Counted from the stretch's first letter, positions 16,597 through 26,021 are shown. The stretch is DNA of 35,216 bases from Verrucomicrobiales bacterium (GCA_018058245.1 JAGPCC010000012.1:1-35216), one strand, 5' to 3'. A program made the numbers and translations. Notes: a model not told the origin generated them from the sequence alone.

Positions 16597-18741
16597 ATGA
16601 GTGCTGGTCATAACTCTCCCGATCGCGCGTTCCCGCTTGAGCGGACTCGCAATATCGGGATTGCCGCGCACATCGATGCAGGGAAGACGACGCTCACCGA
16701 GCGGATTCTGTTCTATACGGGTATGATCCACAAGATCGGAGAAGTCCATGATGGTCAGGCAACGACTGACTGGATGGAGCAAGAGAAGGCTCGCGGAATC
16801 ACGATCACTTCGGCGGCAGTCACTTGCGAGTGGTTGCAATCCGAAGAGGCTGGTGTCTATAAAGGGTTTCTTGATCAGAAGCAGCGGGTAAACATCATTG
16901 ATACTCCTGGGCACGTGGACTTCACTGCCGAGGTGGAGCGTTCGCTCCGTGTTCTGGATGGTGCCATTGTCGTTTTCTGTGGAGTTGCCGGGGTCCAGCC
17001 ACAATCGGAAACGGTCTGGCGTCAAGCTGACAAATATGCGGTCCCTCGTCTCATTTTTGTAAACAAGATGGATCGCGTCGGAGCTGACTTCGCTGCGGTG
17101 GTTGCGGATGTTCGCGAAAAGCTCGGTGCAAATGCCCATCCAGTTTTGATCCCTATTGGTTCGGAGGAGAATCTCAAGGGTCAAATTGACGTCGTGAGTC
17201 TCAAGGCAGTGATCTACTCTGACGATGATCTTCTCGGTTCGACCTACGAAGTCACCGAGTTGACCGACGAGCAGATGAAAATCGCTCTCCAGGCTCGCGA
17301 GTCCCTTCTTGAGGCGCTTGTTGATGCCGATGACGAGATTGGGCAGATGTTCCTCGACGAATCGGAAATTCTTCCGGCGGACATTAAGGCGGGTCTTCGA
17401 CGTGCTACCATAGCCAGTGCCATCATTCCTGTGATCGGTGGTTCCGCATTCAAAAATAAGGGAGTTCAGTATCTCTTGGATGCCGTAGTGGACTACCTGC
17501 CGAGTCCGATGGAGGTCCAACCCGCTCAGGGTATGGAGGTCGGGAATGAGGACGTGCTACTGGAGGCGCCGGCGGATGACAACGGAAAATTTTGTGCCCT
17601 CGCCTTCAAGCTCTGGTCAGACAAATTTGTCGGAAAACTCGTTTTTATTCGAGTCTATTCTGGAAAAGTTTCCAAAGGAGACAAGGTTTTTAATTCGCGC
17701 ACCGGTAGAGCCGAGCGGATTGGGCGCTTGATCCAGATTCAGTCGAACGATCACAAGGATATTGATACCTGCTACGCTGGTGATATCGCCGCGATCGTGG
17801 GGCCGAAGTTCGCCCGCACCGGGGACACTCTCCATGCAGAAGGTTTTGATATCATGCTGGAGCCACCTGCGTTCCCGGATCCGGTCATTTCGATGGCAGT
17901 GGAGCCGAAAACGACGGCCGATTCCGATAAACTGACCGAAGCGTTGGCTCGACTTTCCGAAGAGGATCCCACTTTTGTGGTGTCGACCAACGAAGAGACT
18001 GGCCAAACGATTATTGCCGGTATGGGTGAACTCCACCTGGAGATCATTCAGTCGAGAATGGAGCTTGAATATTCCGTTCGCACGAATGCTGGGAAACCGC
18101 AGATTGCCTATCGTGAAACAATCACCGCAAAGGGAACGGGTGATTACAAGTTGATCAAGCAGACCGGCGGGAAAGGTCAATATGCTCACGTCACCCTCCA
18201 CGTGTCGCCGAACGAACGTGGAAAAGGATTTACGATGAACAACCGGATCACCGGCGGGGAAATTCCCAAGGAATTCATCGGTGCTTGCGAGTCTGGAATT
18301 AAAGACTCTTTGACGAACGGGGTAATTCTCGGTTATCCCCTCGTAGATCTCCATGTGGATCTGGTTGGTGGATCGAGTCACGATGTGGATTCTAATGAGC
18401 ATACCTTCCGGATCGCAGCGATCATGGCAATGCGCGAGGCGGTGGCATCGGGGGTTCCCGCGATCTTGGAGCCTATCATGCAGGTAAATGTTGATGTCCC
18501 TGATGAGTATCAGGGCGAGATTATTGGTGATCTGAATCGCCGTCGCGGTCGCATCTCGGAAGTAGATGCGCGCAACGGGTTGAGTCAGATCCGGTCCGAA
18601 GTGCCAATGGCCGAGATGTTCGGTTACGCAACGGACATGAGAAGTCTTTCGAAGGGACGGGCGAGTTTCTCTATGGAGCCGCTGCGGTTTGAAGAAGTGC
18701 CTAACGTGATTCTGGAAAGAATGCGGGAGCAATATGTGTGA
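16597..18741 (+). CDS. fusA: Translation elongation factor G
   Basis: A 714-residue EF-G, the GTPase that drives tRNA-mRNA translocation. All G motifs are present: AHIDAGKTT (G1), [10 protein letters not shown] (G2), DTPGHVDF (G3), NKMDR (G4) and GSAFKNKG (G5). Domains II-V follow, including GMGELHLEI and [11 protein letters not shown] in III-IV. An in-frame GTG at 16561, 6 nt after rpsG, would add 12 residues; the ATG at 16597 is preferred because the added segment is not part of the family. Neither start has a Shine-Dalgarno. The position between rpsG and rpsJ is normal except that tuf is missing. Confidence 0.97.
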   Translation: MSAGHNSPDRAFPLERTRNIGIAAHIDAGKTTLTERILFYTGMIHKIGEVHDGQATTDWMEQEKARGITITSAAVTCEWLQSEEAGVYKGFLDQKQRVNIIDTPGHVDFTAEVERSLRVLDGAIVVFCGVAGVQPQSETVWRQADKYAVPRLIFVNKMDRVGADFAAVVADVREKLGANAHPVLIPIGSEENLKGQIDVVSLKAVIYSDDDLLGSTYEVTELTDEQMKIALQARESLLEALVDADDEIGQMFLDESEILPADIKAGLRRATIASAIIPVIGGSAFKNKGVQYLLDAVVDYLPSPMEVQPAQGMEVGNEDVLLEAPADDNGKFCALAFKLWSDKFVGKLVFIRVYSGKVSKGDKVFNSRTGRAERIGRLIQIQSNDHKDIDTCYAGDIAAIVGPKFARTGDTLHAEGFDIMLEPPAFPDPVISMAVEPKTTADSDKLTEALARLSEEDPTFVVSTNEETGQTIIAGMGELHLEIIQSRMELEYSVRTNAGKPQIAYRETITAKGTGDYKLIKQTGGKGQYAHVTLHVSPNERGKGFTMNNRITGGEIPKEFIGACESGIKDSLTNGVILGYPLVDLHVDLVGGSSHDVDSNEHTFRIAAIMAMREAVASGVPAILEPIMQVNVDVPDEYQGEIIGDLNRRRGRISEVDARNGLSQIRSEVPMAEMFGYATDMRSLSKGRASFSMEPLRFEEVPNVILERMREQYV

Positions 18742-18775
18742 CGCGAAGTGATTTAATTTAAACGAGTAAACTGAA

Positions 18776-19084
18776 ATGCAGGGACAAAGTATTCGAATTC
18801 GGCTTAGAGCCTATGACGCCAGACTTCTCGACAAGTCTACGATGGATATCGTCGAAACTGCCAAGCGCACGGGTGCCCGTGTTGCTGGGCCGATCCCGCT
18901 TCCGACTCGCATCGAGAAATTCAGTGTGAACCGTTCACCTCACGTAAACAAGAAGTCGGCCGAGCAGTTCGAGATTCGGACGCATAAGCGTCTCCTTGAT
19001 ATTGTTGAGCCTACGTCACGCACGGTAGACGAACTCAAGAAATTGAATCTCCCCGCCGGTGTTGACATCACCATCAAGATCTAA
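18776..19084 (+). CDS. rpsJ: 30S ribosomal protein S10
   Basis: A 102-residue S10, a head protein of the 30S subunit that also serves as NusE in antitermination. Typical segments are [40 protein letters not shown] and [13 protein letters not shown]. It follows fusA directly by 34 nt with no tuf gene and no visible promoter, so the str and S10 operons seem to be merged. No Shine-Dalgarno is visible. Confidence 0.98.
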   Translation: MQGQSIRIRLRAYDARLLDKSTMDIVETAKRTGARVAGPIPLPTRIEKFSVNRSPHVNKKSAEQFEIRTHKRLLDIVEPTSRTVDELKKLNLPAGVDITIKI

Positions 19085-19125
19085 TCAGGTCGAAATCCTT
19101 ACAACTTTACTTAGAGACGAGTGCA

Positions 19126-19830
19126 ATGAGCATCGGATTAATTGGAAAAAAAGTGGGAATGACCCGCATCTTCAACAACGAAGGTGTGGCGGTCGCGGTG
19201 ACGGTAATCGACATCAGTGATAACATTTTCCTCCAGAAAAAGTCTTCGGACAAAGACGGTTATACCGCCGTCCAGGTGGGATACGGCGATCAGAAGGAAT
19301 CGCGTCTCAACCGTGCCGAAATTGGACACATCAAGGCAAATGGGGGCACTCCAAAGCGGAAGATTCTCGAGTTTCGACTTGAGAATGATGATCTGCTTCC
19401 GGAAGTAGGCCATCCTGGTCTCGACCTTTTCGAAGAAGGTCAGTGGGTCGATGTGATCGGCACGAGCAAGGGAAAAGGTTTTCAAGGCGTTATGCGCCGT
19501 CACAACTTCTCCGGGCAGCCTCAAGCGCACGGCCACATGATGCACCGCCGTCCCGGTGGTGTTGGAGCGGGAACTGATCCCGGTCGTATCTGGAAGGGCA
19601 AGGCAATGCCTGGTCGTCAGGGGAATGACCACAAAACGATTCAGAATCTGAAAATCGTTCAAAAGCGTCCCGATGACAATGTCATCCTTGTCAGCGGAGC
19701 GGTTCCCGGAGCTCGTGGTGGTTACGTCGTGATCCGGCCTGCAAAGAAAAAGGAAGGACCGGTTCAGAATTTGAAAGCCGGTGGTGCACCCGCAGCATCC
19801 GCTCCGGTCGAAGAGGGTGGCGAAAGCTGA
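19126..19830 (+). CDS. rplC: 50S ribosomal protein L3
   Basis: A 234-residue L3, an early assembly protein that reaches the peptidyl-transferase centre. The loop GRIWKGKAMPGRQGNDHKT, which contains the Gln methylated by PrmB in many bacteria, is present, as are GLIGKKVGMTRIF at the start and GFQGVMRRHNFSGQ. The last 22 residues form an Ala/Gly/Glu-rich tail (GGAPAASAPVEEGGES at the end) beyond the usual C-terminus of about 210 residues. Confidence 0.98.
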   Translation: MSIGLIGKKVGMTRIFNNEGVAVAVTVIDISDNIFLQKKSSDKDGYTAVQVGYGDQKESRLNRAEIGHIKANGGTPKRKILEFRLENDDLLPEVGHPGLDLFEEGQWVDVIGTSKGKGFQGVMRRHNFSGQPQAHGHMMHRRPGGVGAGTDPGRIWKGKAMPGRQGNDHKTIQNLKIVQKRPDDNVILVSGAVPGARGGYVVIRPAKKKEGPVQNLKAGGAPAASAPVEEGGES

Positions 19831-19865
19831 TCCTATAACCTGATTGATTAAAAGGAATATTTAAG

Positions 19866-20483
19866 ATGGCAGCTAAGACTCTCAATCTCGAAGGCGCAAA
19901 AAGTGCCAGCATCACCCTCGTGGAAGATGCTGCGCGCGGACGCCAGGCCGTTCACGATGTGATCGTGGCCATGCACGCAAACCGCCGTAGCGGTACTGCT
20001 CACACGAAGACTCGTGGGGAAGTGGCTGCGACCGGAAAAAAACCGTTCAAGCAAAAGGGAACCGGTCGTGCCCGTCAAGGGGGGAACGCGTCTCCGATCC
20101 ACCGTGGTGGTGGTATTGTTTTTGGACCCCGTTATCGGGATTACTCGAAGAAAGTGAATCGGGCGACCAAGCGTCTTGCGTTCTCGAAGGCTCTCACCGA
20201 GCGCATTCTGGAGGAATCCGTCCTCACGGTTTCGGACTTTGCAATCTCCGATGGAAAGACGAAGAGTTTCCTTAAGGAAGTGAATGGTCTTGCCGGAAAC
20301 GTAAAGAGGGTTCTTATTGTGAGCAACGAGTTCTCCGAGGAGACCAAGCGTGCGGCACGCAACTGCCAAACCGCTCTTCTCATCTCTGCTCACGAGCTCA
20401 ACACTGAGCAGTTGCTGCACTACAGCAAAATCGTCGTGGTGGAATCGGCTCTCGAAACCCTCGCGGCCAGAACGGCAAACTGA
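19866..20483 (+). CDS. rplD: 50S ribosomal protein L4
   Basis: A 205-residue L4 of normal length. L4 lines the peptide exit tunnel and in E. coli represses the S10 operon. The tunnel loop is recognisable as KPFKQKGTGRARQGGNASP followed by GGGIVFGPRYRDYSKKVNR. The C-terminal domain (VLIVSNEFSEE, LLHYSKIVVVESALETL) is complete. AAGGAA 12 nt before the ATG is a weak Shine-Dalgarno. Confidence 0.98.
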   Translation: MAAKTLNLEGAKSASITLVEDAARGRQAVHDVIVAMHANRRSGTAHTKTRGEVAATGKKPFKQKGTGRARQGGNASPIHRGGGIVFGPRYRDYSKKVNRATKRLAFSKALTERILEESVLTVSDFAISDGKTKSFLKEVNGLAGNVKRVLIVSNEFSEETKRAARNCQTALLISAHELNTEQLLHYSKIVVVESALETLAARTAN

Positions 20484-20503
20484 ATTTCAGGAAGACCAGT
20501 AGC

Positions 20504-20788
20504 ATGAAAGATATTTTTCAAGTCATCGACACGATCCAGCTCAGTGAGAAAGCAACGCTCCTCACTGAGGCGAACAATGTCTACGTCTTCAAAGTGAATC
20601 GTCGGGCCAATAAGCTCGAGATCTCTGAGGCAGTAGAAAAACTGTTCGGTAAAAAAGTCATCGCCGTTCGTACCGCGAACTACAGCGGGAAGAAGAAGCG
20701 AGAGCGCCGTGCCGACTTCGGTAAAACCAAAAGTTGGAAGAAAGCCTTTGTTCGCCTCGCGGAGGGCGAATCTATCGAATTTGTCTAA
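20504..20788 (+). CDS. rplW: 50S ribosomal protein L23
   Basis: A 94-residue L23, located at the tunnel exit where it docks trigger factor and SRP. The family pattern LSEKATLLTEANNVYVFKV, EISEAVEKLFGKKVIAVRT and KSWKKAFVRLAEGESIEF is clear. It starts 20 nt after rplD and has AGGA upstream. Nothing unusual is seen. Confidence 0.97.
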   Translation: MKDIFQVIDTIQLSEKATLLTEANNVYVFKVNRRANKLEISEAVEKLFGKKVIAVRTANYSGKKKRERRADFGKTKSWKKAFVRLAEGESIEFV

Positions 20789-20808
20789 GCGTCAACGCTT
20801 AAAAAGCC

Positions 20809-21657
20809 ATGGGTTTAAAATCTTACAGACCAATCACGCCGTCCAATCGGTACAAACTACTCCCGGATTTCGAGGAAATTACGACCTCAACTCCGGAAAA
20901 GAGTTTGTGTAGACCGCTCAAAAAGACGGGTGGACGAAATCACCACGGACGCATCACCTGTCGCCATAAAGGCGGTGGTCATAAGCGGAAGTATCGTCTC
21001 ATCGACTTCAAGCGGAGCCGCCGCGGCGACGTTGCGAAGGTAATCTCGATTGAATACGATCCCAATCGTACCGCCCGCATTGCTCTCATTGAGTACGGCG
21101 ACGGACAACGCTCGTATATCATCGCTCCTCGCGGCCTTACGGTAGATGCTCAAGTCTCCGCTGGCGAAGGTGCTCCCATCAAGCCAGGATGCGCTCTTCC
21201 GCTGTCCAGTATCCCAACGGGTTCAACGATCCACAACGTGGAGTTGACTCCTGGAAAGGGTGGCCAGATTGCGCGGAGCGCTGGTCAGAGTTGTATCCTT
21301 TCCAACCGGGAAGGAAGCTACGGTCTCGTGAAATTGCCGTCTGGAGAAATTCGGAAAATTCACACGAGTTGTTATGCGACCATCGGAACTGTCGGAAACC
21401 ACCAGCATGAGCAAGTGGTAAGCGCCAAGGCCGGTCGGAGTCGTTGGCTCGGGATCCGCCCCACCGTTCGCGGTATGTGTATGAACCCTGTTGATCACCC
21501 AAATGGTGGTGGTGAAGGCAAGTCAAAGTCCGGTGGTGGTCGCCAACACCTGAAAAGTCCCTGGGGACACGCCAAGGGGCAGCGGACTCGTGAGAAGCAC
21601 AAGGGAAGTGATCAGTTCATTATTGAGCGCCGCAAAACGAAAAAGCGTCGTCGTTAA
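20809..21657 (+). CDS. rplB: 50S ribosomal protein L2
   Basis: A 282-residue L2, which binds near the peptidyl-transferase centre and contacts the small subunit. Typical parts are the [11 protein letters not shown] start, [15 protein letters not shown] and the C-terminal [18 protein letters not shown]. The nearly invariant loop DHPHGGGEG reads DHPNGGGEG here: the first histidine (H230) is kept and the second is replaced by N232. The following HPVTPWG block is QHLKSPWG. Length is slightly above the usual 273-277 residues. No Shine-Dalgarno is visible. Confidence 0.98.
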   Translation: MGLKSYRPITPSNRYKLLPDFEEITTSTPEKSLCRPLKKTGGRNHHGRITCRHKGGGHKRKYRLIDFKRSRRGDVAKVISIEYDPNRTARIALIEYGDGQRSYIIAPRGLTVDAQVSAGEGAPIKPGCALPLSSIPTGSTIHNVELTPGKGGQIARSAGQSCILSNREGSYGLVKLPSGEIRKIHTSCYATIGTVGNHQHEQVVSAKAGRSRWLGIRPTVRGMCMNPVDHPNGGGEGKSKSGGGRQHLKSPWGHAKGQRTREKHKGSDQFIIERRKTKKRRR

Positions 21658-21685
21658 TCCAGTTTGAATACAGAGAGAAATTATT

Positions 21686-21964
21686 ATGGGTCGTTCACTT
21701 AAAAAAGGACCGTTTATTGATCACAAGTTGCTGATCAAGATCGATGTCATGAATGAGTCCGGGCAGAAACGCCCGATCAAGACTTGGTCGCGTCGTTCAA
21801 TGATCACACCTGACTTTGTGGGACACACTTTCCTGGTTCATAACGGGAAAGAGTTCAATTCGGTCTTCGTGACAGAGAACATGGTGGGTCACAAACTCGG
21901 GGAATTTTCGCCAACGCGGAAGTTCGGCGGGCATCAGGGCCACAATCCAAAAATCAAAGGGTAA
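21686..21964 (+). CDS. rpsS: 30S ribosomal protein S19
   Basis: A 92-residue S19 of normal length, a head protein paired with S13. It starts [15 protein letters not shown] and contains [23 protein letters not shown] and [15 protein letters not shown]. In almost all bacteria rplV follows immediately; here a gene for an exported protein intervenes. Confidence 0.98.
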   Translation: MGRSLKKGPFIDHKLLIKIDVMNESGQKRPIKTWSRRSMITPDFVGHTFLVHNGKEFNSVFVTENMVGHKLGEFSPTRKFGGHQGHNPKIKG

Positions 21965-21986
21965 TTCTATAGTTCGATCATTCCTC

Positions 21987-22784
21987 ATGTTCACCGATAC
22001 CATCACCTGTCTCTTTCGCTCCGCTCTTGCGGTTGCGATCGTAGGGTTGTGGGTCGGTGGGGTGCACTCACAAGAAGTCACCAGTGAACCGATCGAAATA
22101 CGGGAATTGAAAGCAGCTCTCTCCCTTTCTCAAGATCAGCTCACCGCTGAGAAGGAGCGCAGTGCCGGGTTGGACTTGCAACGGAAGGAGTTGGTAGAAA
22201 GCCTCTCCGAAGCGGTTCGGATCAGCGAAGAACAACTGATCTCCTCTCGGGAGAATCAGTTGAAGCTTCAGGCCTTCGGGGTTGACCTGTTTACAAAAGA
22301 AGAAGGCAGTCTGGAGCAGCGTCTCCTCAAGGCGGTGCGGGATCTCGATATCGCACAACAGGAGATCGAGCGCCAGTCCGTTGCGATCCGGAAACTCAGC
22401 GAGTCGTTTCTTACGGTGCTTCATGCAGTTCCGCAACTTCCAGACAGTGAACGAGCGACTGCAGAAAAAGTGATCGCGGAAGCTGGGAAGTTGCTTCCCA
22501 CCGATTCATCCGGAGAGAACGTCGCCGGAGAAATTTCTCAAGCCCATGTTGTCAGCATTGATAGCGGGATTGGCTTGGTTGTCCTTGACGCAGGCCACAA
22601 CAGTGGCATTCGGGTGGGGAATCCGATTGCAATACTCCGCGGGGACCGTCCCCTCTATTCCGCCTTGGTGGTGGACGTAAGGGAGTCAATTTCAGGCGCT
22701 GTTCTTCAAGAGAGAATGGCAGGCGAAGGGGAAGTGGAAGTCGGAGACGGTATCCGTCTGCTTCCCGGGCATCAAACTTTATAA
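21987..22784 (+). CDS. Exported coiled-coil protein of unknown function inserted in the S10 operon
   Basis: The 265-residue product has a Sec-type signal (hydrophobic LFRSALAVAIVGLWVGG, probable cleavage after VHS at about 28). Residues 35-130 form a charged, heptad-like coiled coil (SLSQDQLTAEKERSAG, LDIAQQEIERQSVAIRKL). The C-terminal domain (about 180-262) looks like a small beta-barrel: AHVVSIDSGIGLVVLDAGH, SGIRVGNPIAILRGDRPLY, VEVGDGIRLLPG. The coiled coil plus beta layout recalls MreC or the FlgT C-terminal domain, but this is only a fold-level guess. It is intact, on the same strand, 22 nt after rpsS and 20 nt before rplV, so it should be transcribed with the ribosomal genes. No Shine-Dalgarno is seen. 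A TATACT at 22790-22795 might give rplV its own promoter, but no -35 supports it. Confidence 0.82.
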   Translation: MFTDTITCLFRSALAVAIVGLWVGGVHSQEVTSEPIEIRELKAALSLSQDQLTAEKERSAGLDLQRKELVESLSEAVRISEEQLISSRENQLKLQAFGVDLFTKEEGSLEQRLLKAVRDLDIAQQEIERQSVAIRKLSESFLTVLHAVPQLPDSERATAEKVIAEAGKLLPTDSSGENVAGEISQAHVVSIDSGIGLVVLDAGHNSGIRVGNPIAILRGDRPLYSALVVDVRESISGAVLQERMAGEGEVEVGDGIRLLPGHQTL

Positions 22785-22804
22785 GAGACTATACTATTAG
22801 AACC

Positions 22805-23530
22805 ATGGACGTCACATCGACATACAAATTTGCCAGGATCTCCGCACGAAAGGCTCGCGACGTAGCCCGCGAGATTCAAGGATTGCCCGTTTCCGACGCA
22901 CTCGACATCCTCAATTTCACTCCGAGAAAAGGTGCCGAACTCTTCAGCAAGACGATGAAGGCGGCTCTCGCTGATGCGGAGAACAATTTTGAACTCGCGG
23001 TGGACGGTCTCTTCGTAAAAAGCGCCGTCGTTGGCGAGGGTCCTACGTTCAAGCGTTTCAAAGCACGTGCCCGTGGTTCTGCCGCTTCCATTCGCAAGCG
23101 CACGAGTCACCTCACCGTAATTCTCTCGAATGAGGGCGGACCGGAAACCAAAGATGCCCGGAAGGCAAAGGTTGCACACGTTTCTAAGACGGAAAAACCC
23201 CTCAAAACCGAAAAGACAGAGAAGTCGGCTGCCGTCGCTCCCGTGAAGGAAAAAGCAGCGACAACAGGAGGAAGAGTTGACGAAGTCCGCGGATTGGTAT
23301 ATGACTCCGCCCCCGCCGAAGTTGACGACCTCAAATTGATCAGTGGAGTTGGTCCCGTTCTAGAGGAGTCACTCAATTCCATTGGTGTGTATCGTTTTGA
23401 GCAGATCGCTACCTGGACCGAGAGGAACGTGGAGGAATTTGACGAGCTTCTCTCGTTCAAAGGCCGAATCGTCAGGGAAGAATGGATTAAGCAGGCGATT
23501 GCGCTCCATGAGGAGAAATACGGTAAGTGA
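22805..23530 (+). CDS. rplV: 50S ribosomal protein L22 with C-terminal helix-hairpin-helix domain
   Basis: The 241-residue product is about twice the length of normal L22. Residues 1-110 are L22 (FARISARKARDVAREIQG, RKGAELFSKTMKAALADAEN, RARGSAASIRKRTSHLTVIL), including the hairpin that lines the exit tunnel. A Lys/Glu/Ala-rich linker (111-172) follows. Residues 173-236 form a helix-hairpin-helix type domain (DDLKLISGVGPVLEESLN, then FEQIATW, ELLSFKGRIVREEWIKQA). The same domain is known as an extension of some NuoE and L21 proteins. The reading frame is uninterrupted, so this is a fusion rather than a misread stop. The added domain could bind nucleic acid or another subunit. Confidence 0.96.
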   Translation: MDVTSTYKFARISARKARDVAREIQGLPVSDALDILNFTPRKGAELFSKTMKAALADAENNFELAVDGLFVKSAVVGEGPTFKRFKARARGSAASIRKRTSHLTVILSNEGGPETKDARKAKVAHVSKTEKPLKTEKTEKSAAVAPVKEKAATTGGRVDEVRGLVYDSAPAEVDDLKLISGVGPVLEESLNSIGVYRFEQIATWTERNVEEFDELLSFKGRIVREEWIKQAIALHEEKYGK

Positions 23531-23556
23531 TTCACGATTAACGTTGATTTTGTAAT

Positions 23557-24291
23557 ATGGGACAGAAAGTACATCCGATCGGATTCCGCCTCGCGGTCAA
23601 TAAAGACTGGCAGTCGAAGTGGTATGCTCCTCAGCGGGAGTATGCGGAACAACTGCACGCCGACCTCAAGGTGCGCCGTTATCTCGAGGGCAGACTGCAA
23701 AAGGGTGCTGTCTCACGTGTCGTAATTGAGCGGGCTTGGAACAGTGTCCGTGTCACTCTCCATACCTCCCGACCAGGTCTCATCATCGGGAAGCGCGGTC
23801 AGGAAATTGAAGTGATGACTGCGGAGATCAGCAGAATGTGCAAGGGATCTCAGGTGAAAATTGACATTTTTGAGATCCGTCAGCCGGAGCTTGATTCCTC
23901 ATGGGTTGCGGCTCAGGTTGCAACGCAGTTGGAGCGTCGAGTTTCGTTTCGTCGTGCGATGAAGCGTGCCATTCAAACGGCAATGGACTTCGGAGCCGAG
24001 GGAATCCGAATTCGTGCGGCAGGCCGCCTCGGGGGAGCGGACATTGCTCGCGCCGAGTCCTATCGCGAAGGAAAAGTGCCGCTTCAGACTCTGCGTGTCC
24101 CGATTGACTACGGTTTTGCCGAAGCGGAAACCACGTGGGGGATCATCGGTGTCAAAGTCTGGATCAACAAGAAGGAAGAGGTTCCTGGTGAAGCGCCAAA
24201 GCGTCCTCGCCGTGAAGGTGGTGGAGGAGGTCGCGGACCCGGTGGAGGTGGCGGAGGTCGCCCTCAGCGCCGTGAGCATTCGAACGGTTGA
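23557..24291 (+). CDS. rpsC: 30S ribosomal protein S3 with Gly/Arg-rich C-terminal tail
   Basis: A 244-residue S3, the head protein at the mRNA entry site. MGQKVHPIGFRLAVNKDW starts it; the KH domain GxxG appears as PGLIIGKRGQEI, and the C-terminal domain includes ADIARAESYREGKVPLQTL. The last ~39 residues (24172-24288) form a low-complexity basic and glycine-rich tail with RGPGGGGGGRPQRRE. Tails on S3 vary between phyla; this one resembles RNA-binding RGG-type segments. Confidence 0.98.
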   Translation: MGQKVHPIGFRLAVNKDWQSKWYAPQREYAEQLHADLKVRRYLEGRLQKGAVSRVVIERAWNSVRVTLHTSRPGLIIGKRGQEIEVMTAEISRMCKGSQVKIDIFEIRQPELDSSWVAAQVATQLERRVSFRRAMKRAIQTAMDFGAEGIRIRAAGRLGGADIARAESYREGKVPLQTLRVPIDYGFAEAETTWGIIGVKVWINKKEEVPGEAPKRPRREGGGGGRGPGGGGGGRPQRREHSNG

Positions 24292-24339
24292 TCCCTGAGA
24301 GGATTCACGAAATCAATTTAAAGAAGAAGGAGATAAGTC

Positions 24340-24756
24340 ATGCCCTTGATGCCCAAGAGAGTGAAGTTTCGCAAGACCCATCGCGGCAGTCGTGCCGGGA
24401 ATGCGTCGCGAGGAACCAAAGTGAGCTTCGGTGAGTTCGGTCTGCAGTGCCTCGGGCGCGGTTGGATTACGAACCGCCAGATCGAAGCCTGCCGTATTTC
24501 GGTGAACCGCTATCTGAAGCGGAAAGGAAAGGTTTGGATCCGTATCTTCCCTCACAAGCCTGTCACTGGTCGCCCTCCCGAAACTCGGATGGGTAAAGGA
24601 AAAGGCCCCGTGGAGCATTGGGTGGCCGTGGTTCGCCCAGGCACGATGATGTTTGAAATTTCCGGCGTGTCGGAAACGGCAGCCAAAGAGGCGCTCCGTC
24701 TCGCCGCGAACAAGCTCGGTATCCGTTGCCGCTTCGTTCGTCGTTCCGATCAGTAA
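24340..24756 (+). CDS. rplP: 50S ribosomal protein L16
   Basis: A 138-residue L16, which contacts the A-site tRNA. It begins [16 protein letters not shown] and contains [27 protein letters not shown] and [15 protein letters not shown] at 24327-24332 is one of the few strong Shine-Dalgarno sequences in the cluster and supports the ATG at 24340 over the in-frame ATG 9 nt later. Confidence 0.98.
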   Translation: MPLMPKRVKFRKTHRGSRAGNASRGTKVSFGEFGLQCLGRGWITNRQIEACRISVNRYLKRKGKVWIRIFPHKPVTGRPPETRMGKGKGPVEHWVAVVRPGTMMFEISGVSETAAKEALRLAANKLGIRCRFVRRSDQ

Positions 24757-24783
24757 TCGAACCCATTATTTAGGAGTACTACG

Positions 24784-24993
24784 ATGTCAAAATCATCCAT
24801 CAAAGAATTGCGCGAACTGACTGTTGACGAATTGGCTACTCGCCGTCGTGAACTGAAGGAAGAAGCCCTCATGCTTCGAGTTCAGAAAGAAGCAGGCCAG
24901 TTGGAGAATCCATCCCGGATCCGCCAGGCTCGCCGCGAAGTAGCGAAGATTGAAACGCTCTTGACGCAGAAGCGGAATGCTTCTCCAGCGTGA
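24784..24993 (+). CDS. rpmC: 50S ribosomal protein L29
   Basis: A 69-residue L29, at the tunnel exit beside L23. The two-helix pattern is clear ([38 protein letters not shown]). A TTAGGAGT Shine-Dalgarno lies about 7 nt before the ATG. A GTG in frame with rpsQ overlaps its stop. Confidence 0.96.
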   Translation: MSKSSIKELRELTVDELATRRRELKEEALMLRVQKEAGQLENPSRIRQARREVAKIETLLTQKRNASPA

Positions 24994-25034
24994 TCGGAAC
25001 GATCGTGCGTCCCAACCAATTTCAAGAATTACAA

Positions 25035-25304
25035 ATGAGTGAGTTAGAGAATCAGAGTGAAGCCGGTCTGCGGAAAACCCGAGTCGGTGTTGTGACATCC
25101 GATTCGATGGATAAGACCATCGTGGTGGAAGTCCGTCGTCGAGTTCCACACCCGCGTTTCAAGAAGATCGTGAAGCGTACCTCCGTCTTTTACGCTCATG
25201 ACGAGTCCGGCCAAGCCAAGGTGGGTGATCGAGTTCTCATCGAAGAAACTCGCCCAATCAGCAAGCTAAAGTGCTGGAAGCTCAAAGAAGTGCTTTCTCA
25301 TTAA
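25035..25304 (+). CDS. rpsQ: 30S ribosomal protein S17
   Basis: An 89-residue S17, an early 16S rRNA-binding protein. The beta-barrel motifs [37 protein letters not shown] and [18 protein letters not shown] are standard. The frame opens further upstream to a GTG at 24990, but the ATG at 25035 gives the normal length with a short acidic start ([11 protein letters not shown]). Confidence 0.96.
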   Translation: MSELENQSEAGLRKTRVGVVTSDSMDKTIVVEVRRRVPHPRFKKIVKRTSVFYAHDESGQAKVGDRVLIEETRPISKLKCWKLKEVLSH

Positions 25305-25355
25305 TTCCGTGGCAACATTCTCCCAGTCCCCGAAAACTTTTACTATTTTATTGTC

Positions 25356-25721
25356 ATGATTCAGATGGAATCCAAGGTGCAGGTAGCGGATAACACCGGT
25401 GCCCGTGTCGCAAAAATGATCGGCGTGATCGGGACCCGGTCTCGCCAGGCGCATGTCGGTGATATCATCACAGCTCACATCCGTGAGTCGATTCCGACAG
25501 CAAATGTCAAAAAGGGGGATGTCGTACGTGCCGTGGTCGTCAGAACGGCTGCTCCGATCCGCCGCAGTGATGGTTCGGTCCTTCGTTTTGATAGCAACGC
25601 GATCGTAATCATCGATAAAGATAAGAACCCCAAGGGAACCCGGATTTTCGGACCAGTTGCCCGTGAACTCCGCGAGAAGAACTTCATGAAGATCGTTTCG
25701 CTCGCTCCAGAGGTTTTGTAA
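25356..25721 (+). CDS. rplN: 50S ribosomal protein L14
   Basis: A 121-residue L14, which forms an intersubunit bridge with 16S rRNA. It starts [19 protein letters not shown] and contains [14 protein letters not shown] and [21 protein letters not shown] 51-nt AT-rich gap separates it from rpsQ; no good promoter is seen there. Confidence 0.98.
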   Translation: MIQMESKVQVADNTGARVAKMIGVIGTRSRQAHVGDIITAHIRESIPTANVKKGDVVRAVVVRTAAPIRRSDGSVLRFDSNAIVIIDKDKNPKGTRIFGPVARELREKNFMKIVSLAPEVL

Positions 25722-25755
25722 TCATTCCAATCATCAATTTTTAGAGGGTATCAGC

Positions 25756-25995
25756 ATGGCTAAGCGAGTAAAGACACACGTTAAAAAGAACGACGAAGTC
25801 GTCGTGATCACGGGGAACTGTAAGGGTGATAAGGGGCGTGTGCTCCAGGTCTTCCCTGAGAAGTCTCGTGTGATTGTTGAAGGTGTCCGCATGATCAAGA
25901 AGCATGCCAAACCAACTCAGGACCGCCCTGAAGGCGGTATCATCGAAATGGAAGGGCCGATTCACATTTCGAATGTGAAGCTGGTCTCCAAATAA
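25756..25995 (+). CDS. rplX: 50S ribosomal protein L24
   Basis: A 79-residue L24, at the short end of the family (usually 75-105 residues). The KOW motif is present as [38 protein letters not shown] matches the conserved C-terminal block, and the short extra C-terminal segment of many L24 proteins is lacking. It initiates 50S assembly. Confidence 0.97.
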   Translation: MAKRVKTHVKKNDEVVVITGNCKGDKGRVLQVFPEKSRVIVEGVRMIKKHAKPTQDRPEGGIIEMEGPIHISNVKLVSK

Positions 25996-26021
25996 TTCAG
26001 TAGCAGTCAGCATTTACGGAC

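Noticed and set aside
16573..17520. Long minus-strand frame opposite fusA (and another at 17617-18732)
   Set aside because: Complete EF-G on the plus strand explains the sequence; the minus frames show no domain and arise from codon bias.
22790..22795. TATACT as an internal promoter for rplV
   Set aside because: Good -10 but no -35-like hexamer at 16-18 nt; likely chance in an AT-rich spacer.
24200..24280. GGT/GGA-rich repeat at the end of rpsC as a microsatellite or CRISPR-like repeat
   Set aside because: It encodes the Gly-rich S3 tail in frame; there are no repeat-spacer units.
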